In this document: positions 1 to 9,931 of the stretch, one piece after another
Position numbering within the stretch: the first letter of the stretch is position 1
How the letters are laid out: every line of letters starts with the position of its first letter
NCBI RefSeq assembly: GCF_001421765.1
Contig: NZ_LMLA01000010.1
Location: forward strand, 159,141-223,140
Length of the DNA stretch: 64,000 nt
Direction: 5' to 3'
Origin: Sphingomonas sp. Leaf32
Lineage (GTDB): Bacteria; Pseudomonadota; Alphaproteobacteria; Sphingomonadales; Sphingomonadaceae
Notes under the pieces: generated by a model
The model's database searches: none
What the model saw: the letters and a program-made list of their open reading frames with translations, nothing else
Told to the model about the DNA's origin: nothing
Position numbers and translations under genes: made by a program

Positions 1-2
1 AT

Positions 3-3000
3 CTGCGCCAGGACGGGCGGATGCCCGATACCGCCGATCTCGACCGGCGGATCGAACGCATGGTGCGCGGCTGGCGCCCGGCGGTCGAAGGTGCGCTGGC
101 GGAAATGGTGCCGGAGGGGGCGACGCGCATGGCGCTGCGCTTCGCCAATGCCTTTCCCGCCAATTATCGCAATTCGAACCTGCCGGAAGAAGCGGCGCGC
201 GACATCGTGCGGGTGGCGGCGCTGACCGACGCCACGTCGCGGTCGGTGCGGATCGTGTCCGAAGGCGGCGACCGGATGCGGATCAAGGTCTATCGTCGCG
301 GCGGCGCGCTGGCGCTGTCGGACGCGGTGCCGGTGTTCGAGCATTTCGGGTTCCGCGTGGTCGAGGAACTGCCGACCCGGCTGGAGGATGACGAAAAGAG
401 CTTCATCCATGATTTCGAGGTCGCGGTGGCATCGGGCGCCGCGCCGAAGTTCGACGTGGCCACCGTCGAACGTGCGATCGAGGCGGTGCTGGAAAACCGT
501 GCCGAAAACGATGCGTTCAATCGCCTGACCGTCGAGGCCGGCATCGCGCCCGCCGCCGTCGTGCTGCTGCGCGCATGGTTCCGCTATCTGCGCCAGACGG
601 GGCTGAGCTACAGCCTGGCGACGGTGGTCGATGCGCTGCGCCGTGCGCCCGGTGTCGCCACCGCGCTGATCGAGCGGTTCGACGCCGCGCATGATCCGGC
701 GCGGGGCGACCGCGCGGGCGGGATCGCCGCCGCCGATGCCGCGATCGAGGGCGGACTCGACGCGGTGTCGGCGATCGACGACGACCGCATCCTGCGCAGC
801 TATCGCGGGGTCGTTGCCGCCACGCTGCGCACCAACGCCTTTGCGCCCGCCGCGCAGGAAGCGCTGGCGTTCAAGATGGACAGCGCCAAGGTGCCGGGCC
901 TCCCCAAGCCGCTGCCGTGGCGCGAGGTGTTCGTGTACAGCCCCCGGGTCGAGGGTATCCACCTGCGCGCAGGTCCCGTGGCGCGCGGCGGCCTGCGCTG
1001 GTCCGACCGGCGCGACGATTTCCGTACCGAAATCCTGGGGCTGATGAAGGCGCAGCGCGTCAAGAATGCCGTGATCGTCCCGACCGGGGCGAAGGGCGGT
1101 TTCTATCCCAAGCAACTGCCCGCGCCGTCGAACCGCGATGCGTGGATCGCCGAGGGGACGGAGAGCTACCGCATCTTCATCCGCTCGCTGCTGTCGATCA
1201 CCGACAATATCGTCGACGGCAAGGTCGTCCATCCTGCCAGCGTCGTGATCCATGATGGCGAGGACCCGTATTTCGTGGTCGCCGCCGACAAGGGCACCGC
1301 GACGTTCAGCGACGTCGCCAACGCGCTGGCGCTGGAGCGCAAGTTCTGGCTGGGCGATGCGTTCGCATCCGGCGGCAGCGTCGGATACGACCACAAGGCG
1401 ATGGGCATCACCGCCAAGGGCGCGTGGATTTCGGTCCAGCGCCACTTCCTCGAACTGGGCGTCGATGTGCAGACGCATGCGATCGACGTGGTCGGGTGCG
1501 GCGACATGTCGGGCGACGTGTTCGGCAACGGGATGCTGCTGTCCAGGGCGATCCGATTGAAGGCGGCGTTCGACCATCGCCACATCTTCCTCGACCCCGC
1601 GCCCGACGCGGCGGCGAGCTGGGTCGAGCGCGACCGGCTGTTCCAGCTGCCGCGTTCGAGCTGGGCCGATTACGACCCGACGCTGATTTCGGCCGGCGGC
1701 GGCGTGTTCCCGCGCACCGCGAAGACGATCCCCTTGAGCGAACCGGTCCGCGCGATGCTGGGCGTGGTCGAGACCGAGATGGAGCCGACCGTGCTCATCT
1801 CCGCGATCCTGCGCGCGCCGGTCGACCTGATCTGGTTCGGCGGCATCGGCACCTATGTGAAGGACCGTAGCGAAAGCCATCTCGATGTCGGCGATCCGGC
1901 CAACGATCGTATCCGCGTCGACGCCCAGACGCTGCGCGCCAAGGCGATCGGCGAGGGCGCGAACCTGGGCGTGACGCAGGCCGCGCGCATTGCGTTCAGC
2001 GCGCAGGGCGGGCGGATCAACACCGACTTCATCGACAATTCGGCGGGCGTCGATTGTTCGGACAACGAGGTGAACATCAAGATTGCGCTCAATCGCGAGG
2101 TGATCGAGGGGCGGCTGGCGCAGGACGACCGCAACGCGCTGCTGGCGCGGATGACCGACGATGTCGCGCATCTGGTGCTGGAGGATAACCGGCTGCAGAC
2201 GCTGGCGCTATCGGTGATGGAGAATGACGGACCGGTCGCGGTGCCGAGCTATGTCCGCGTGATCGAGATGCTGGAGGCTGCCGGCAAGCTGGACCGGGTG
2301 GTCGAGGGGCTGAGCGCCAATGACGATTATGTCCGCCGCGCGCAGGACGGGCGGGGGCTGACGCGTCCCGAACTGGCGGTGCTGCTGGCGAGCGTGAAGC
2401 TGGCGTTGCAGGAAGCGATCGAACACGCCCCCATCGCGACCGACCCCGACATGGCGGGCGATCTATTGGCGGCGTTCCCCAAGGAGATGCAGGAGAGCCA
2501 CAAACAGGCGATCCTCGACCATCGCCTGCGCGGCGAGATCGTCGCGACGAAGCTGGCGAACCGCATCGTCAACCGGCTGGGCGTGCTCCACGTCTTCGAA
2601 CTGGCGGAGGAAGAGGGCGAGGCGCTGGCCGATATCGCGGCGATGTTCGTCGCGGCCGAGCGGCTGTTCGACATCGATGCGTTGTACGACCGGATCGAGG
2701 GCGCCGATATTTCGGAACGCGCGCGCATCGCGTTGCTCGACGAAGTGGCGGTGGGCGTGCGCTCGCAGATCGCCGATTTGCTGCGCGCCTTCCCGGCGGG
2801 CACCCTGCCGGCCCATGCCGTCGCGCATCTGCAGAAGGGTGTGGCGAGCCTTGCCGGGCAGACCAGCTCGCTGCTCCGCGCCGAGGCGGCACAACAGCGC
2901 GACCGGATCGCGGGCGTGTTGCAGGATGCCGGCGCGCCGCAGGAGCTTGCCGGACAGGTCGTGCGGCTGTTCGAGCTGGACGGCGCGGTCGGCCTCGCCG

Positions 3001-3359
3001 ATCTTGGCCGTCGCCTGAAGCTGGACGAGACGAAGCTGACGCTGGCGTTCACCCATCTCGGCTTCGCGCTGGGGCTGGACTGGGCGCAGGCGGTGGCGGC
3101 GCGTATCCAGACCGGCGATCCGTGGGAACGGCTGCTGATCGCCGGCCTCGCGCGCGATTTCCAGCAGCTGCGCTTCGAGTTCCTGAACCGCAATGCCGGC
3201 AAGGACCCGCAGGCGGCGGTCGAGAAATGGCTGGACGCCAACCGTGACCGCGTGGCGCAGTTCGCGGCGCTGGTCCACCGCGCGCGGCAGGCGCCGGTGG
3301 CGGGCGCGGCGATGCTGGCGCAGATTGCGGGGCAGGCGCGGGTGCTGCTGGCACGGTGA
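3..3359 (+). CDS. gdhB: NAD-specific glutamate dehydrogenase, large type (5' partial)
   Basis: This is the C-terminal part of the large NAD-dependent glutamate dehydrogenase, which oxidatively deaminates glutamate to 2-oxoglutarate and ammonia in the cytoplasm. The reading frame is open to the left edge of the window, so the gene begins upstream; the ATG at 21 is probably internal. About 1,118 codons are visible, against roughly 1,550-1,600 in the family, so some 450-500 N-terminal residues (the regulatory region) are missing. The catalytic core is clear: GGLRWSDR, then the glycine/lysine segment VPTGAKGGF, then a nucleotide-binding half with GGIGTYVK and GEGANLGVT. The last ~400 residues form the helical C-terminal domain of this family. 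No partner gene is visible; a repeat follows directly. Confidence 0.93.
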   Translation: MRQDGRMPDTADLDRRIERMVRGWRPAVEGALAEMVPEGATRMALRFANAFPANYRNSNLPEEAARDIVRVAALTDATSRSVRIVSEGGDRMRIKVYRRGGALALSDAVPVFEHFGFRVVEELPTRLEDDEKSFIHDFEVAVASGAAPKFDVATVERAIEAVLENRAENDAFNRLTVEAGIAPAAVVLLRAWFRYLRQTGLSYSLATVVDALRRAPGVATALIERFDAAHDPARGDRAGGIAAADAAIEGGLDAVSAIDDDRILRSYRGVVAATLRTNAFAPAAQEALAFKMDSAKVPGLPKPLPWREVFVYSPRVEGIHLRAGPVARGGLRWSDRRDDFRTEILGLMKAQRVKNAVIVPTGAKGGFYPKQLPAPSNRDAWIAEGTESYRIFIRSLLSITDNIVDGKVVHPASVVIHDGEDPYFVVAADKGTATFSDVANALALERKFWLGDAFASGGSVGYDHKAMGITAKGAWISVQRHFLELGVDVQTHAIDVVGCGDMSGDVFGNGMLLSRAIRLKAAFDHRHIFLDPAPDAAASWVERDRLFQLPRSSWADYDPTLISAGGGVFPRTAKTIPLSEPVRAMLGVVETEMEPTVLISAILRAPVDLIWFGGIGTYVKDRSESHLDVGDPANDRIRVDAQTLRAKAIGEGANLGVTQAARIAFSAQGGRINTDFIDNSAGVDCSDNEVNIKIALNREVIEGRLAQDDRNALLARMTDDVAHLVLEDNRLQTLALSVMENDGPVAVPSYVRVIEMLEAAGKLDRVVEGLSANDDYVRRAQDGRGLTRPELAVLLASVKLALQEAIEHAPIATDPDMAGDLLAAFPKEMQESHKQAILDHRLRGEIVATKLANRIVNRLGVLHVFELAEEEGEALADIAAMFVAAERLFDIDALYDRIEGADISERARIALLDEVAVGVRSQIADLLRAFPAGTLPAHAVAHLQKGVASLAGQTSSLLRAEAAQQRDRIAGVLQDAGAPQELAGQVVRLFELDGAVGLADLGRRLKLDETKLTLAFTHLGFALGLDWAQAVAARIQTGDPWERLLIAGLARDFQQLRFEFLNRNAGKDPQAAVEKWLDANRDRVAQFAALVHRARQAPVAGAAMLAQIAGQARVLLAR

Positions 3360-3422
3360 CGGCGTATCCCCGCGCAGGCGGGGGTACGGCTGGGATCGCG
3401 CGTGATTCCTGCAATCCTCCCA

Positions 3423-3519
3423 CGTCACCCCAGCGCAGGCTGGGGTCTCCTGCGGCGAGGCGCGCGCTTCGTTACCGGGAGATCCCAGCCTACGCTGGGA
3501 TGACGTTTGTGGCGGGGAG
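3423..3519. repeat. Palindromic repeat pair, family A (longer variant)
   Basis: Two hairpins face each other. The first is built on CACCCCAGC/GCTGGGGT and the second on ATCCCAGC/GCTGGGAT; the outer ends GTCA and TGAC are also complementary. A tail TTTGTGGCGGGG follows. Almost the same element, tail included, occurs at 11673-11769. A smaller palindrome, TATCCCCGC...GCGGGGGTA, lies just upstream at 3363-3388. The element fills the gap between two convergent genes. Confidence 0.8.
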
Positions 3520-3531
3520 GGGGGGCTGGCG

Positions 3532-5130
3532 TTACACCAGCCCCGGCCCCTCCAGCCTGACCACCGGCAGCATCCCACCGGCGGGCGCGGGCGGCAGGGT
3601 GAGGGTCAGCCCCTCGGCCGTCCGCTGCATCGCGACCTTGCCGCCGCCCAGCAGCGTCGCCCGCTCGATCCGTCCGCCCGCGCCGTTCCCCAGCGCCGCG
3701 ATCGTGACCGGCGCATCGGGCCAGCCGAGGAAGATCGCGTTGAGCGCGCCGCCGCCCGTCGTGAAGCGCACGTCGCGCGCGCCAAGCTTGTCGACCTGCC
3801 CTTCGTTGAACATGCCGCCGGCCAGGTCGGTCGGTCCTTCGCCGAACATCCGCCACGGCCGCGTGCCATAGATCGCCGATCCGTTGACGCGCAGCCATGC
3901 GCCGATCTGGTCGACGATCCGTTCCTCCTCGCTGTCGATCGATCCGTCGCCGCGCACCGGCACCGACAGCAGCAGGTTGCCGTTCTTCGACACGGTGTCG
4001 GCCAGCCGCTGCAACACGGCGCGCGCCGGGACATAGGATTTCTCCTCGAATCGCCGTCGGTTGTAATGCCATTCGCCGATGCAGGTGCAGGTCTGCCACG
4101 GTTCGGCGCGCAGCCGGTCGGAAAAACCGCGCTCGATATCCTCGACCAGCGCCTGCCGCTGGAACGCGCTCAACTGCTTGGCGGTCAGCACCACGTCGGC
4201 GCGCCCGGTGCGTGCCGCCGCATGGTTGTAGAAATGGGCGAGCGCCTCCAACCCCACCGGGCCGAACGGCACGCCGAAATCGTCGAGATAGACGAGATCG
4301 GGGTCGTAGCGCTCGACCAGCGCCTTTTGCCGCGCCAGCCAGCTGGTCACGAAGCGCGGATTGGCGGCAGGCGCGAATTCCATCCACCGCCCGCTGGTCG
4401 CCGCGGCCCAAGCATCCATCTGCGCCTTCGTCGTGAAGCCGTCGGGCGCGGCCAGCGTCTCGCCGGTGTACAGTTCCTGCGGGTCGAGGCCGTCCCACCA
4501 TTTGCCCCGGCCATCCGCCCTGGTCAGCCGCGCCGCGTCGTAACGCTGTCCGGCGCGAGGCCCCTCGGGATCATAGTTGTACGCGACCTGATACCAGTGC
4601 CACGCATGGCTCGCATGGTTGCTGACGCCGAAGCGCAGCCCTTCCGCCCGCGTGGCGTCGCGCCATCCGGCGATGATGTCGCGCTTCGGGCCGACGCGGG
4701 TGCTGTTCCACGGGTGCGGGCCGTCGAACAGGTCGAAATTGTCGTGGTGGCACGCCATGCCGACGAAATAGCGCGCGCCTGCCGCCTTGTAGCGCCTGAC
4801 CAGCGCCGCCGGGTCCCAGCGTTCGGCGCGCCACTGGCCGATAATGTCCAGAAAGCCGGTATCGGCGGGATGGCCATAGCGCCGGAGGTGCAGGTCATAG
4901 GGTTCGTGCCCCTGTTCGTAGATCTGCCGCGCATACCAGTCGCCGGCTTCGGGCACGCATTGCGGCCCCCAATGCGCCCAGATGCCGAACTTCGCATCGC
5001 GAAACCAGTCGGGCACGGCATAGCCATCGGCCAGCGACGACCAGTTGGGCGCGATCGGCGCGCCGCGCGCCGCGACCGGCCCGGCGGCGGCAAGGGCGGC
5101 GGTGCCGCGCAGGAATCGGCGTCGTTCCAT
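3532..5130 (-). CDS. GH29-family alpha-L-fucosidase, exported
   Basis: The protein belongs to glycoside hydrolase family 29, which removes terminal alpha-L-fucose by a retaining mechanism. The N-terminus reads RRRFLRG followed by an alanine-rich hydrophobic stretch, a Tat-type signal, so it should act in the periplasm. FGIWAHWG (about residues 48-55) and CHHDNFDLFD (about 127-136) match the conserved barrel strands. PDLVYLDD near 277-284 matches the family PDxLWxD segment, making Asp283 the likely nucleophile. The length of 532 aa suits a catalytic domain plus a C-terminal beta-sandwich. It is divergent from the GH35-GH31 operon and shares its intergenic region with a LacI-type operator. In xyloglucan breakdown such an enzyme would remove the fucose cap; the exact substrate is inferred from context. 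Confidence 0.88.
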   Translation of the reverse strand: MERRRFLRGTAALAAAGPVAARGAPIAPNWSSLADGYAVPDWFRDAKFGIWAHWGPQCVPEAGDWYARQIYEQGHEPYDLHLRRYGHPADTGFLDIIGQWRAERWDPAALVRRYKAAGARYFVGMACHHDNFDLFDGPHPWNSTRVGPKRDIIAGWRDATRAEGLRFGVSNHASHAWHWYQVAYNYDPEGPRAGQRYDAARLTRADGRGKWWDGLDPQELYTGETLAAPDGFTTKAQMDAWAAATSGRWMEFAPAANPRFVTSWLARQKALVERYDPDLVYLDDFGVPFGPVGLEALAHFYNHAAARTGRADVVLTAKQLSAFQRQALVEDIERGFSDRLRAEPWQTCTCIGEWHYNRRRFEEKSYVPARAVLQRLADTVSKNGNLLLSVPVRGDGSIDSEEERIVDQIGAWLRVNGSAIYGTRPWRMFGEGPTDLAGGMFNEGQVDKLGARDVRFTTGGGALNAIFLGWPDAPVTIAALGNGAGGRIERATLLGGGKVAMQRTAEGLTLTLPPAPAGGMLPVVRLEGPGLV

Positions 5131-5183
5131 GGACTATCCTCTCCCAAGGGGGGCGGCCGGGCATTCCGGTCCGCATCGCGCCA

Positions 5184-5197
5184 TGTTAGCGCTAAGA
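5184..5197. promoter_or_regulatory. LacI-family type operator
   Basis: The 14-mer TGTTAGCGCTAAGA is a palindrome with one mismatch around a central CG, the shape expected for LacI-family repressors of sugar genes. It lies between the divergent fucosidase and galactosidase genes and overlaps the predicted fucosidase start point. No LacI-type regulator gene is in the window, so the binding protein is unknown. Confidence 0.55.
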
Positions 5198-5201
5198 ACC
5201 A

Positions 5202-5229
5202 ATTGTATGACATAGATATCGTGCGTAAA
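5202..5229 (-). promoter_or_regulatory. Candidate sigma-70 promoter of the GH29 gene
   Basis: Read on the minus strand, TTTACG (4/6 to the -35 consensus) is followed after 16 bases by TACAAT (5/6 to the -10 consensus). Transcription would begin near 5195, inside the palindromic operator, an arrangement suited to repression. About 65 bases of leader would precede the ATG. Predicted from sequence only. Confidence 0.45.
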
Positions 5230-5305
5230 GAGGCGTGACAACGCTGTCGGGTACGGGCTGACCGAAACCACGAACGGCGACCGGGATGATGCGGGAGAGG
5301 GCGAT

Positions 5306-6940
5306 ATGGCGGCGTGGCGCAAATGGGCGATGGCGGGGGCGGCATGGGCGATGGTCGCCGGCACGGCGGCGATCGCGAAGCCGGGTGATGCACCCTATCT
5401 GGTCCGCAAGGATGGCCGTCACGCGTTGATGGTCGATGGCGCGCCGTTCCTGATGCTGGGCGTGCAGGCCAATAATTCCAGCAACTATCCCGACATGCTG
5501 CCCAAGGTCTGGCCGATGGTCGAACGGCTGCACGCCAACACGCTGGAAATCCCGGTCGCGTGGGAACAGATCGAACCGGTCGAGGGCAGATTCGATTTCA
5601 GCTATCTCGATGCGTTGCTGCCGCAGGCGCGGGCGCATGGCGTGAAGCTGGTGCTGCTGTGGTTCGGCACGTGGAAGAATACCTCGCCCGGCTATGTCCC
5701 CGCCTGGGTCAAGACCGACAATGCCCGGTTTCCCCGGATGCGGACCAAGGACGGCAAGACGCATTATGCGCTGTCGCCGCACGGCGAGGCGACGTTTGAG
5801 GCGGACAAGAAGGCGTTCGTCGCGCTGATGCGCTACCTGAAGGACCATGACCCCGACCACAGCGTCATCATGGTCCAGCCGGAGAACGAAACCGGCGTGT
5901 ACCAGCAGGCGCGCGACTATTCGCCCGAGGCCAATCGCCTGTTCGCGGCCGCTGTGCCGCCCGAACTGGCGAAGCAGACCGGCAAGCGCGGCAACTGGAC
6001 GGCGGTCTATGGCGACAATGCCGAACCGGCGTTCAACGCATGGTATGTTGCGCGCTATATCGACCGGATCGCGGCGGCGGGGAAGGCGGTGTGGAAGCTG
6101 CCGATGTACGTCAACGCGGCGGTCGGCGGGGCGTTCGCGCCGCCGGGCAAGTCGGGCGGCGCCAGCGGCGGTCCCGACTGGCAGGTGATCGACGTGTGGA
6201 AGGCGGCGGCGCCGAACATCGATGTGCTCGCGCCCGATCTCTATACCCGCGATGCCAAGGATTACCTGAAGTTCCTCGACCATTATGCACGGCCCGACAA
6301 CGCGCTAATGGTGCCCGAAACCGGCAACGCGGCCGATTTCGCGCGTTTCCTGTGGCCGACGATCGGGCGTGGCGGCATCGGCTGGGCGCCGTTCGGCATG
6401 GATGCCACCGGCTATTACAACTACCCGCTGGGCGCGAAGGCGCTGGACGATGCGACGGTCGAGGCGTTCGCGAGCAAATACCGCTTCCTGAAACCGATGG
6501 CGCGCGGCTGGGCCACGCTGTCGCTGGCGCATCCCGGCTGGGGCACGGCCAAGGGCGCGCCGGACACCGAACAGGTGAAGGTCATGGGCCGGTGGCGCGT
6601 GTCGGCCAAATATGGCGAATGGCAGTTCGGATCGATGGATTCGCCGTGGCTGAAGGCCGAACCGCCCGCGACCGCCACCCAGCCGGTCGGCGGGGCGGCC
6701 GTGTTGCAACTGGCGCCCGATCAGTTCCTGGTGACCGGCACCGATGTGCGCGTGTCGTTCGACGTCGCCGACAAGGCGCGGGGCGAGACCGCGATGCACA
6801 TCAAGGTCGAGGAAGGGACGCTGGCCGATGACGGCAGCTTCCGCGCCCGCCGGGTGATGAACGGCGACCAGACCGATTATGGATTGAACTTCACCGCAGA
6901 GCCGATGCTGCTGCGCGTGACCATGGGAACGTACCGCTGA
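5306..6940 (+). CDS. GH35-type beta-galactosidase (DUF5597 C-terminal domain), exported
   Basis: A clan GH-A beta-galactosidase of the bacterial GH35/DUF5597 type, exported by a signal peptide (residues 1-24, cleavage after TAAIAK). The barrel segment MLGVQANNSSNYP is followed by QPENETG, where Glu195 is the likely acid/base, and by MVPETGN, where Glu338 is the likely nucleophile. The last ~150 residues form the beta-rich domain typical of the subgroup. Its stop codon overlaps the ATG of the GH31 gene by one base (TGATG), so the two are translationally coupled. Relatives in Xanthomonas and Cellvibrio xyloglucan loci remove galactose from side chains; that role is inferred here from the neighbours. 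Confidence 0.85.
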   Translation: MAAWRKWAMAGAAWAMVAGTAAIAKPGDAPYLVRKDGRHALMVDGAPFLMLGVQANNSSNYPDMLPKVWPMVERLHANTLEIPVAWEQIEPVEGRFDFSYLDALLPQARAHGVKLVLLWFGTWKNTSPGYVPAWVKTDNARFPRMRTKDGKTHYALSPHGEATFEADKKAFVALMRYLKDHDPDHSVIMVQPENETGVYQQARDYSPEANRLFAAAVPPELAKQTGKRGNWTAVYGDNAEPAFNAWYVARYIDRIAAAGKAVWKLPMYVNAAVGGAFAPPGKSGGASGGPDWQVIDVWKAAAPNIDVLAPDLYTRDAKDYLKFLDHYARPDNALMVPETGNAADFARFLWPTIGRGGIGWAPFGMDATGYYNYPLGAKALDDATVEAFASKYRFLKPMARGWATLSLAHPGWGTAKGAPDTEQVKVMGRWRVSAKYGEWQFGSMDSPWLKAEPPATATQPVGGAAVLQLAPDQFLVTGTDVRVSFDVADKARGETAMHIKVEEGTLADDGSFRARRVMNGDQTDYGLNFTAEPMLLRVTMGTYR

Positions 6941-9810
6941 TGAAGACGCTTCGCTGGACCTTGTTGTCGCTCGCCCTGTCGGCCTCGCTGCCGGCGCTTG
7001 CCGCCGATGTGGCGAAGGTGCCGGGCGGCGTGGTCGTCACCCCCGATGCCGGCCCGGCCAAGCGGGTACGGGTGCTGGTCTATGGCCCTGACCGGTTCCG
7101 CGTGACGGCGGTGCCGGACGCAACGCTCGACACGCCCGACAGCCTGATGGTGACGGCGAAGCCGGCGGGCGACTTCACCGTCAGCCAAGCGCGCGGGGTC
7201 GTGGTGGTGAAGGCGGCGGGCGGATCGGCCGAGATCGACCTCGACGACGGGCAGGTGCGTTTTCGCGATGCGGCGGGCAAGCTGACGCTGGAGGAGGCGC
7301 CGCGCGCGGGCTTCGTGCCCGTGACGGCGGGCGGCGAGAAGTTCGTTGCCATCCGCCAGCAATTCAATCGCGGCACGGACGAGGGCTTTTACGGTCTCGG
7401 CCAGCATCAGAACCGGCAGATGAACTATAATGGCGAGGACGTCGAACTCGCCCAGCATAATATGGATATCGGCATCCCCTTCGTCGTGTCGACGAAGAAT
7501 TACGGGGTGTTGTGGGACAATAACGGCATCACCCGCTTCGGTAATCCGCAGGCGTACAAGCTGGTCGGCGACGGGATGAAGGTGATGTCGGGCGGCAAGC
7601 CAGGCTGGCAGGCGCGATATTATCTGGGCGACCGGCTGGCGGTGACCCGGACCGAGCCGACGATCAACTATCAGTTCATCAAGGATCAGGCGAACTGGCC
7701 GGCGGCGGCCAAGGCGCAGACGGTCGCGGCGACCACGGGGCAGAACACCGCCGGCAACGCGGTGCAGACGCAGAAGGTCGTGTGGACCGGCACGGTCATG
7801 CCGTCGGTCACCGGCGTGCAGAAATTCCGCCTCTATTCGTCGAGCTACGTAAAGGTGTTCGTCGACGGGAAAGAGGTGCTGAACCGCTGGCGGCAGAACT
7901 GGAACCCATGGTTCCACAATTTCGACCTGCCGATGACCGCCGGCAAGGCGGCGGAAGTGCGGATCGAGTGGGAGCCGAATGCCGGCTATATCGCGCTGTT
8001 CCAGAACGACCCGTTACCGACCGCCGACCGCCATTCGCTGTGGTGGTCGTCGGATGTCGCCCATGCGCTCGATTATTATTATGTCGGCGGCAAGGACATG
8101 GACGGCGTCATCGCCGGCTATCGTTCGCTGACCGGCAAGGCGGCGCTGATGCCGCGCTGGGCCTATGGTTTCTGGCAGAGCCGCCAGCGCTACAACACGC
8201 AGGACGAGCTGCTGGGGGTGGTGCGCGAATATCGCAAGCGGCAGTTGCCGATCGACAATATCGTGCAGGACTGGTTCTACTGGCCCGAGGACCAGTGGGG
8301 CTGCCATTGCTTCGACCCCAAGCGCTTCCCCAAGCCGCAGCAGATGGTCGACGAAATCCACGCGAACGACGCGCGGATCATGATTTCGGTATGGCCGAAA
8401 TTCTATCCGAACACGAAGAACGCGCAGGAACTGGCCGCCAAGGGCTATCTCTATCAGGGCAATCTGATCGCGAAGGAACGCGACTGGGTCGGCAAGGGCT
8501 ATCTCAACACCGATTACGACCCCTATGCCCCGGAAGCGCGCGCGATCTATTTCCGGCAGATGAAGGAGGCGTTGGTCGACAAGGGCTTCGACGCGTGGTG
8601 GATGGACGCGACCGAGCCGGACATCCATTCGAACCTGTCGATCGAGGAGCGCAAGGACCGGATGGGTCCGACGGCGCAGGGACCGGCGGAAGAGTTCTTC
8701 AACAGCTATCCTTTGGTCCATGCCGAGGGCGTGGCTGATGGCCTGCGCGTCGCCAAGCCCGATGTGCGCCCGTTCATCCTGACCCGCTCGGGCTATGGCG
8801 GTATCCAGCGCGCGAGTGCCGCGCTCTGGTCGGGTGACGTCGCGTCGCGCTGGGACGATCTGCGCGACCAGATTTCGGCGGGCGTCAACCTGTCGATGTC
8901 GGGCATCCCGAACTGGACGCACGATATCGGCGGCTTCGCGGTCGAGGATCGCTACAGCAAGAAGGACCCGGCGCATCTGGCCGAATGGAAGGAACTGAAC
9001 CTGCGCTGGTTCCAGTTCGGCGCGTTCAGCCCGCTGTTCCGCAGCCATGGCGAGACGCCGTTCCGCGAAATCTACGAACTGGGCGCCAGCGATCCGGCGC
9101 TGTACCAGGCGCTCGGTAATTACGACCGGCTGCGCTACCGCCTGCTGCCGTACATCCTCTCGCTGGCGGCCGAGAACTGGCACCGCGACGGGACGATGAT
9201 GCGCGGGCTGGTGATGGACTTCGCCGCCGATCGCAAGACGTGGGGAATCGACGATCAGTATATGTTCGGCTCCGCGTTCCTGGTCGCGCCGGTCACCCAA
9301 TTCGGCGCGCGCAGCCGGCAGGTGTACCTCCCCGCCGGGGCCGACTGGTACGACTTCGCCACCGGTGCGTATCAGAAGGGTGGGCGGACGATCACCGCCG
9401 CCGCCCCGCTCGCCACCATGCCGCTCTATGTTCGGGCCGGATCGATCGTGCCGACCGGGGCGGCGGTGCAGTCGACCGCCGAACAGCCCGACGGACCGTA
9501 TGTGCTGCACGTCTTCACCGGCAAGGACGGCGCCTACACGCTGTTCGAGGATGACGGCCTGTCCGAAGGCTATCGCAAGGGCCAGTCGGCGCAGATCCCG
9601 GTGACCTGGAACGAAGCGACGAAGACGTTGAACATCGGCGCACGGCAGGGCAGCTTCCCCGGCATGGTCGCCCAGCGGGCAATGTCGGTGCGGTTCCACA
9701 CGCCGGGCAAGGCGGTCGCGCCGGACTTTGCCGATAACAAGGCGACGGCGTTCATCTATGACGGGCGGGCGGTGACGGTGCCGCTCGCGGGGCGGCCGCA
9801 GACGAAGTAA
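6940..9810 (+). CDS. GH31 alpha-xylosidase with PA14 insert, exported
   Basis: A retaining GH31 glycosidase with a signal peptide (residues 1-22, ending LPALAAD). The catalytic segment WWMDATEPD gives Asp556 as nucleophile and ALWSGD gives Asp633 as acid/base. Between the N-terminal beta domain and the barrel (about residues 268-365) lies a PA14-type module with VWTGTVMP and SSYVKVFVDGKEV. The same insertion is known from the Cellvibrio alpha-xylosidase that acts on xyloglucan oligosaccharides, which is why I prefer xylosidase to glucosidase. At 956 aa it has the length expected with this insert. It is translationally coupled to the upstream galactosidase and followed by a repeat and the mutarotase gene. 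Substrate specificity cannot be proved from sequence alone. Confidence 0.87.
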   Translation: MKTLRWTLLSLALSASLPALAADVAKVPGGVVVTPDAGPAKRVRVLVYGPDRFRVTAVPDATLDTPDSLMVTAKPAGDFTVSQARGVVVVKAAGGSAEIDLDDGQVRFRDAAGKLTLEEAPRAGFVPVTAGGEKFVAIRQQFNRGTDEGFYGLGQHQNRQMNYNGEDVELAQHNMDIGIPFVVSTKNYGVLWDNNGITRFGNPQAYKLVGDGMKVMSGGKPGWQARYYLGDRLAVTRTEPTINYQFIKDQANWPAAAKAQTVAATTGQNTAGNAVQTQKVVWTGTVMPSVTGVQKFRLYSSSYVKVFVDGKEVLNRWRQNWNPWFHNFDLPMTAGKAAEVRIEWEPNAGYIALFQNDPLPTADRHSLWWSSDVAHALDYYYVGGKDMDGVIAGYRSLTGKAALMPRWAYGFWQSRQRYNTQDELLGVVREYRKRQLPIDNIVQDWFYWPEDQWGCHCFDPKRFPKPQQMVDEIHANDARIMISVWPKFYPNTKNAQELAAKGYLYQGNLIAKERDWVGKGYLNTDYDPYAPEARAIYFRQMKEALVDKGFDAWWMDATEPDIHSNLSIEERKDRMGPTAQGPAEEFFNSYPLVHAEGVADGLRVAKPDVRPFILTRSGYGGIQRASAALWSGDVASRWDDLRDQISAGVNLSMSGIPNWTHDIGGFAVEDRYSKKDPAHLAEWKELNLRWFQFGAFSPLFRSHGETPFREIYELGASDPALYQALGNYDRLRYRLLPYILSLAAENWHRDGTMMRGLVMDFAADRKTWGIDDQYMFGSAFLVAPVTQFGARSRQVYLPAGADWYDFATGAYQKGGRTITAAAPLATMPLYVRAGSIVPTGAAVQSTAEQPDGPYVLHVFTGKDGAYTLFEDDGLSEGYRKGQSAQIPVTWNEATKTLNIGARQGSFPGMVAQRAMSVRFHTPGKAVAPDFADNKATAFIYDGRAVTVPLAGRPQTK

Positions 9811-9816
9811 GCCACC

Positions 9817-9911
9817 CGTCATTCCCGCGAAGGCGGGAATCCATACACGCTGTCGCCATGCAAGAGTTGCGACGGTGGCGGTAATGGATTCCCGCCTGCG
9901 CGGGAATGACG
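9817..9911. repeat. Palindromic repeat pair, family A (CATTCCCGC type)
   Basis: Two hairpins, CATTCCCGC/GCGGGAATCC and GGATTCCCGCC/GCGGGAATGACG, frame a ~45-base spacer, and the outer ends pair with each other. It sits seven bases after the GH31 stop and upstream of the epimerase gene. Related copies occur at 40685-40780 and 63062-63157. Confidence 0.8.
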
Positions 9912-9931
9912 GGAAATAGTGGAGAGATTGC

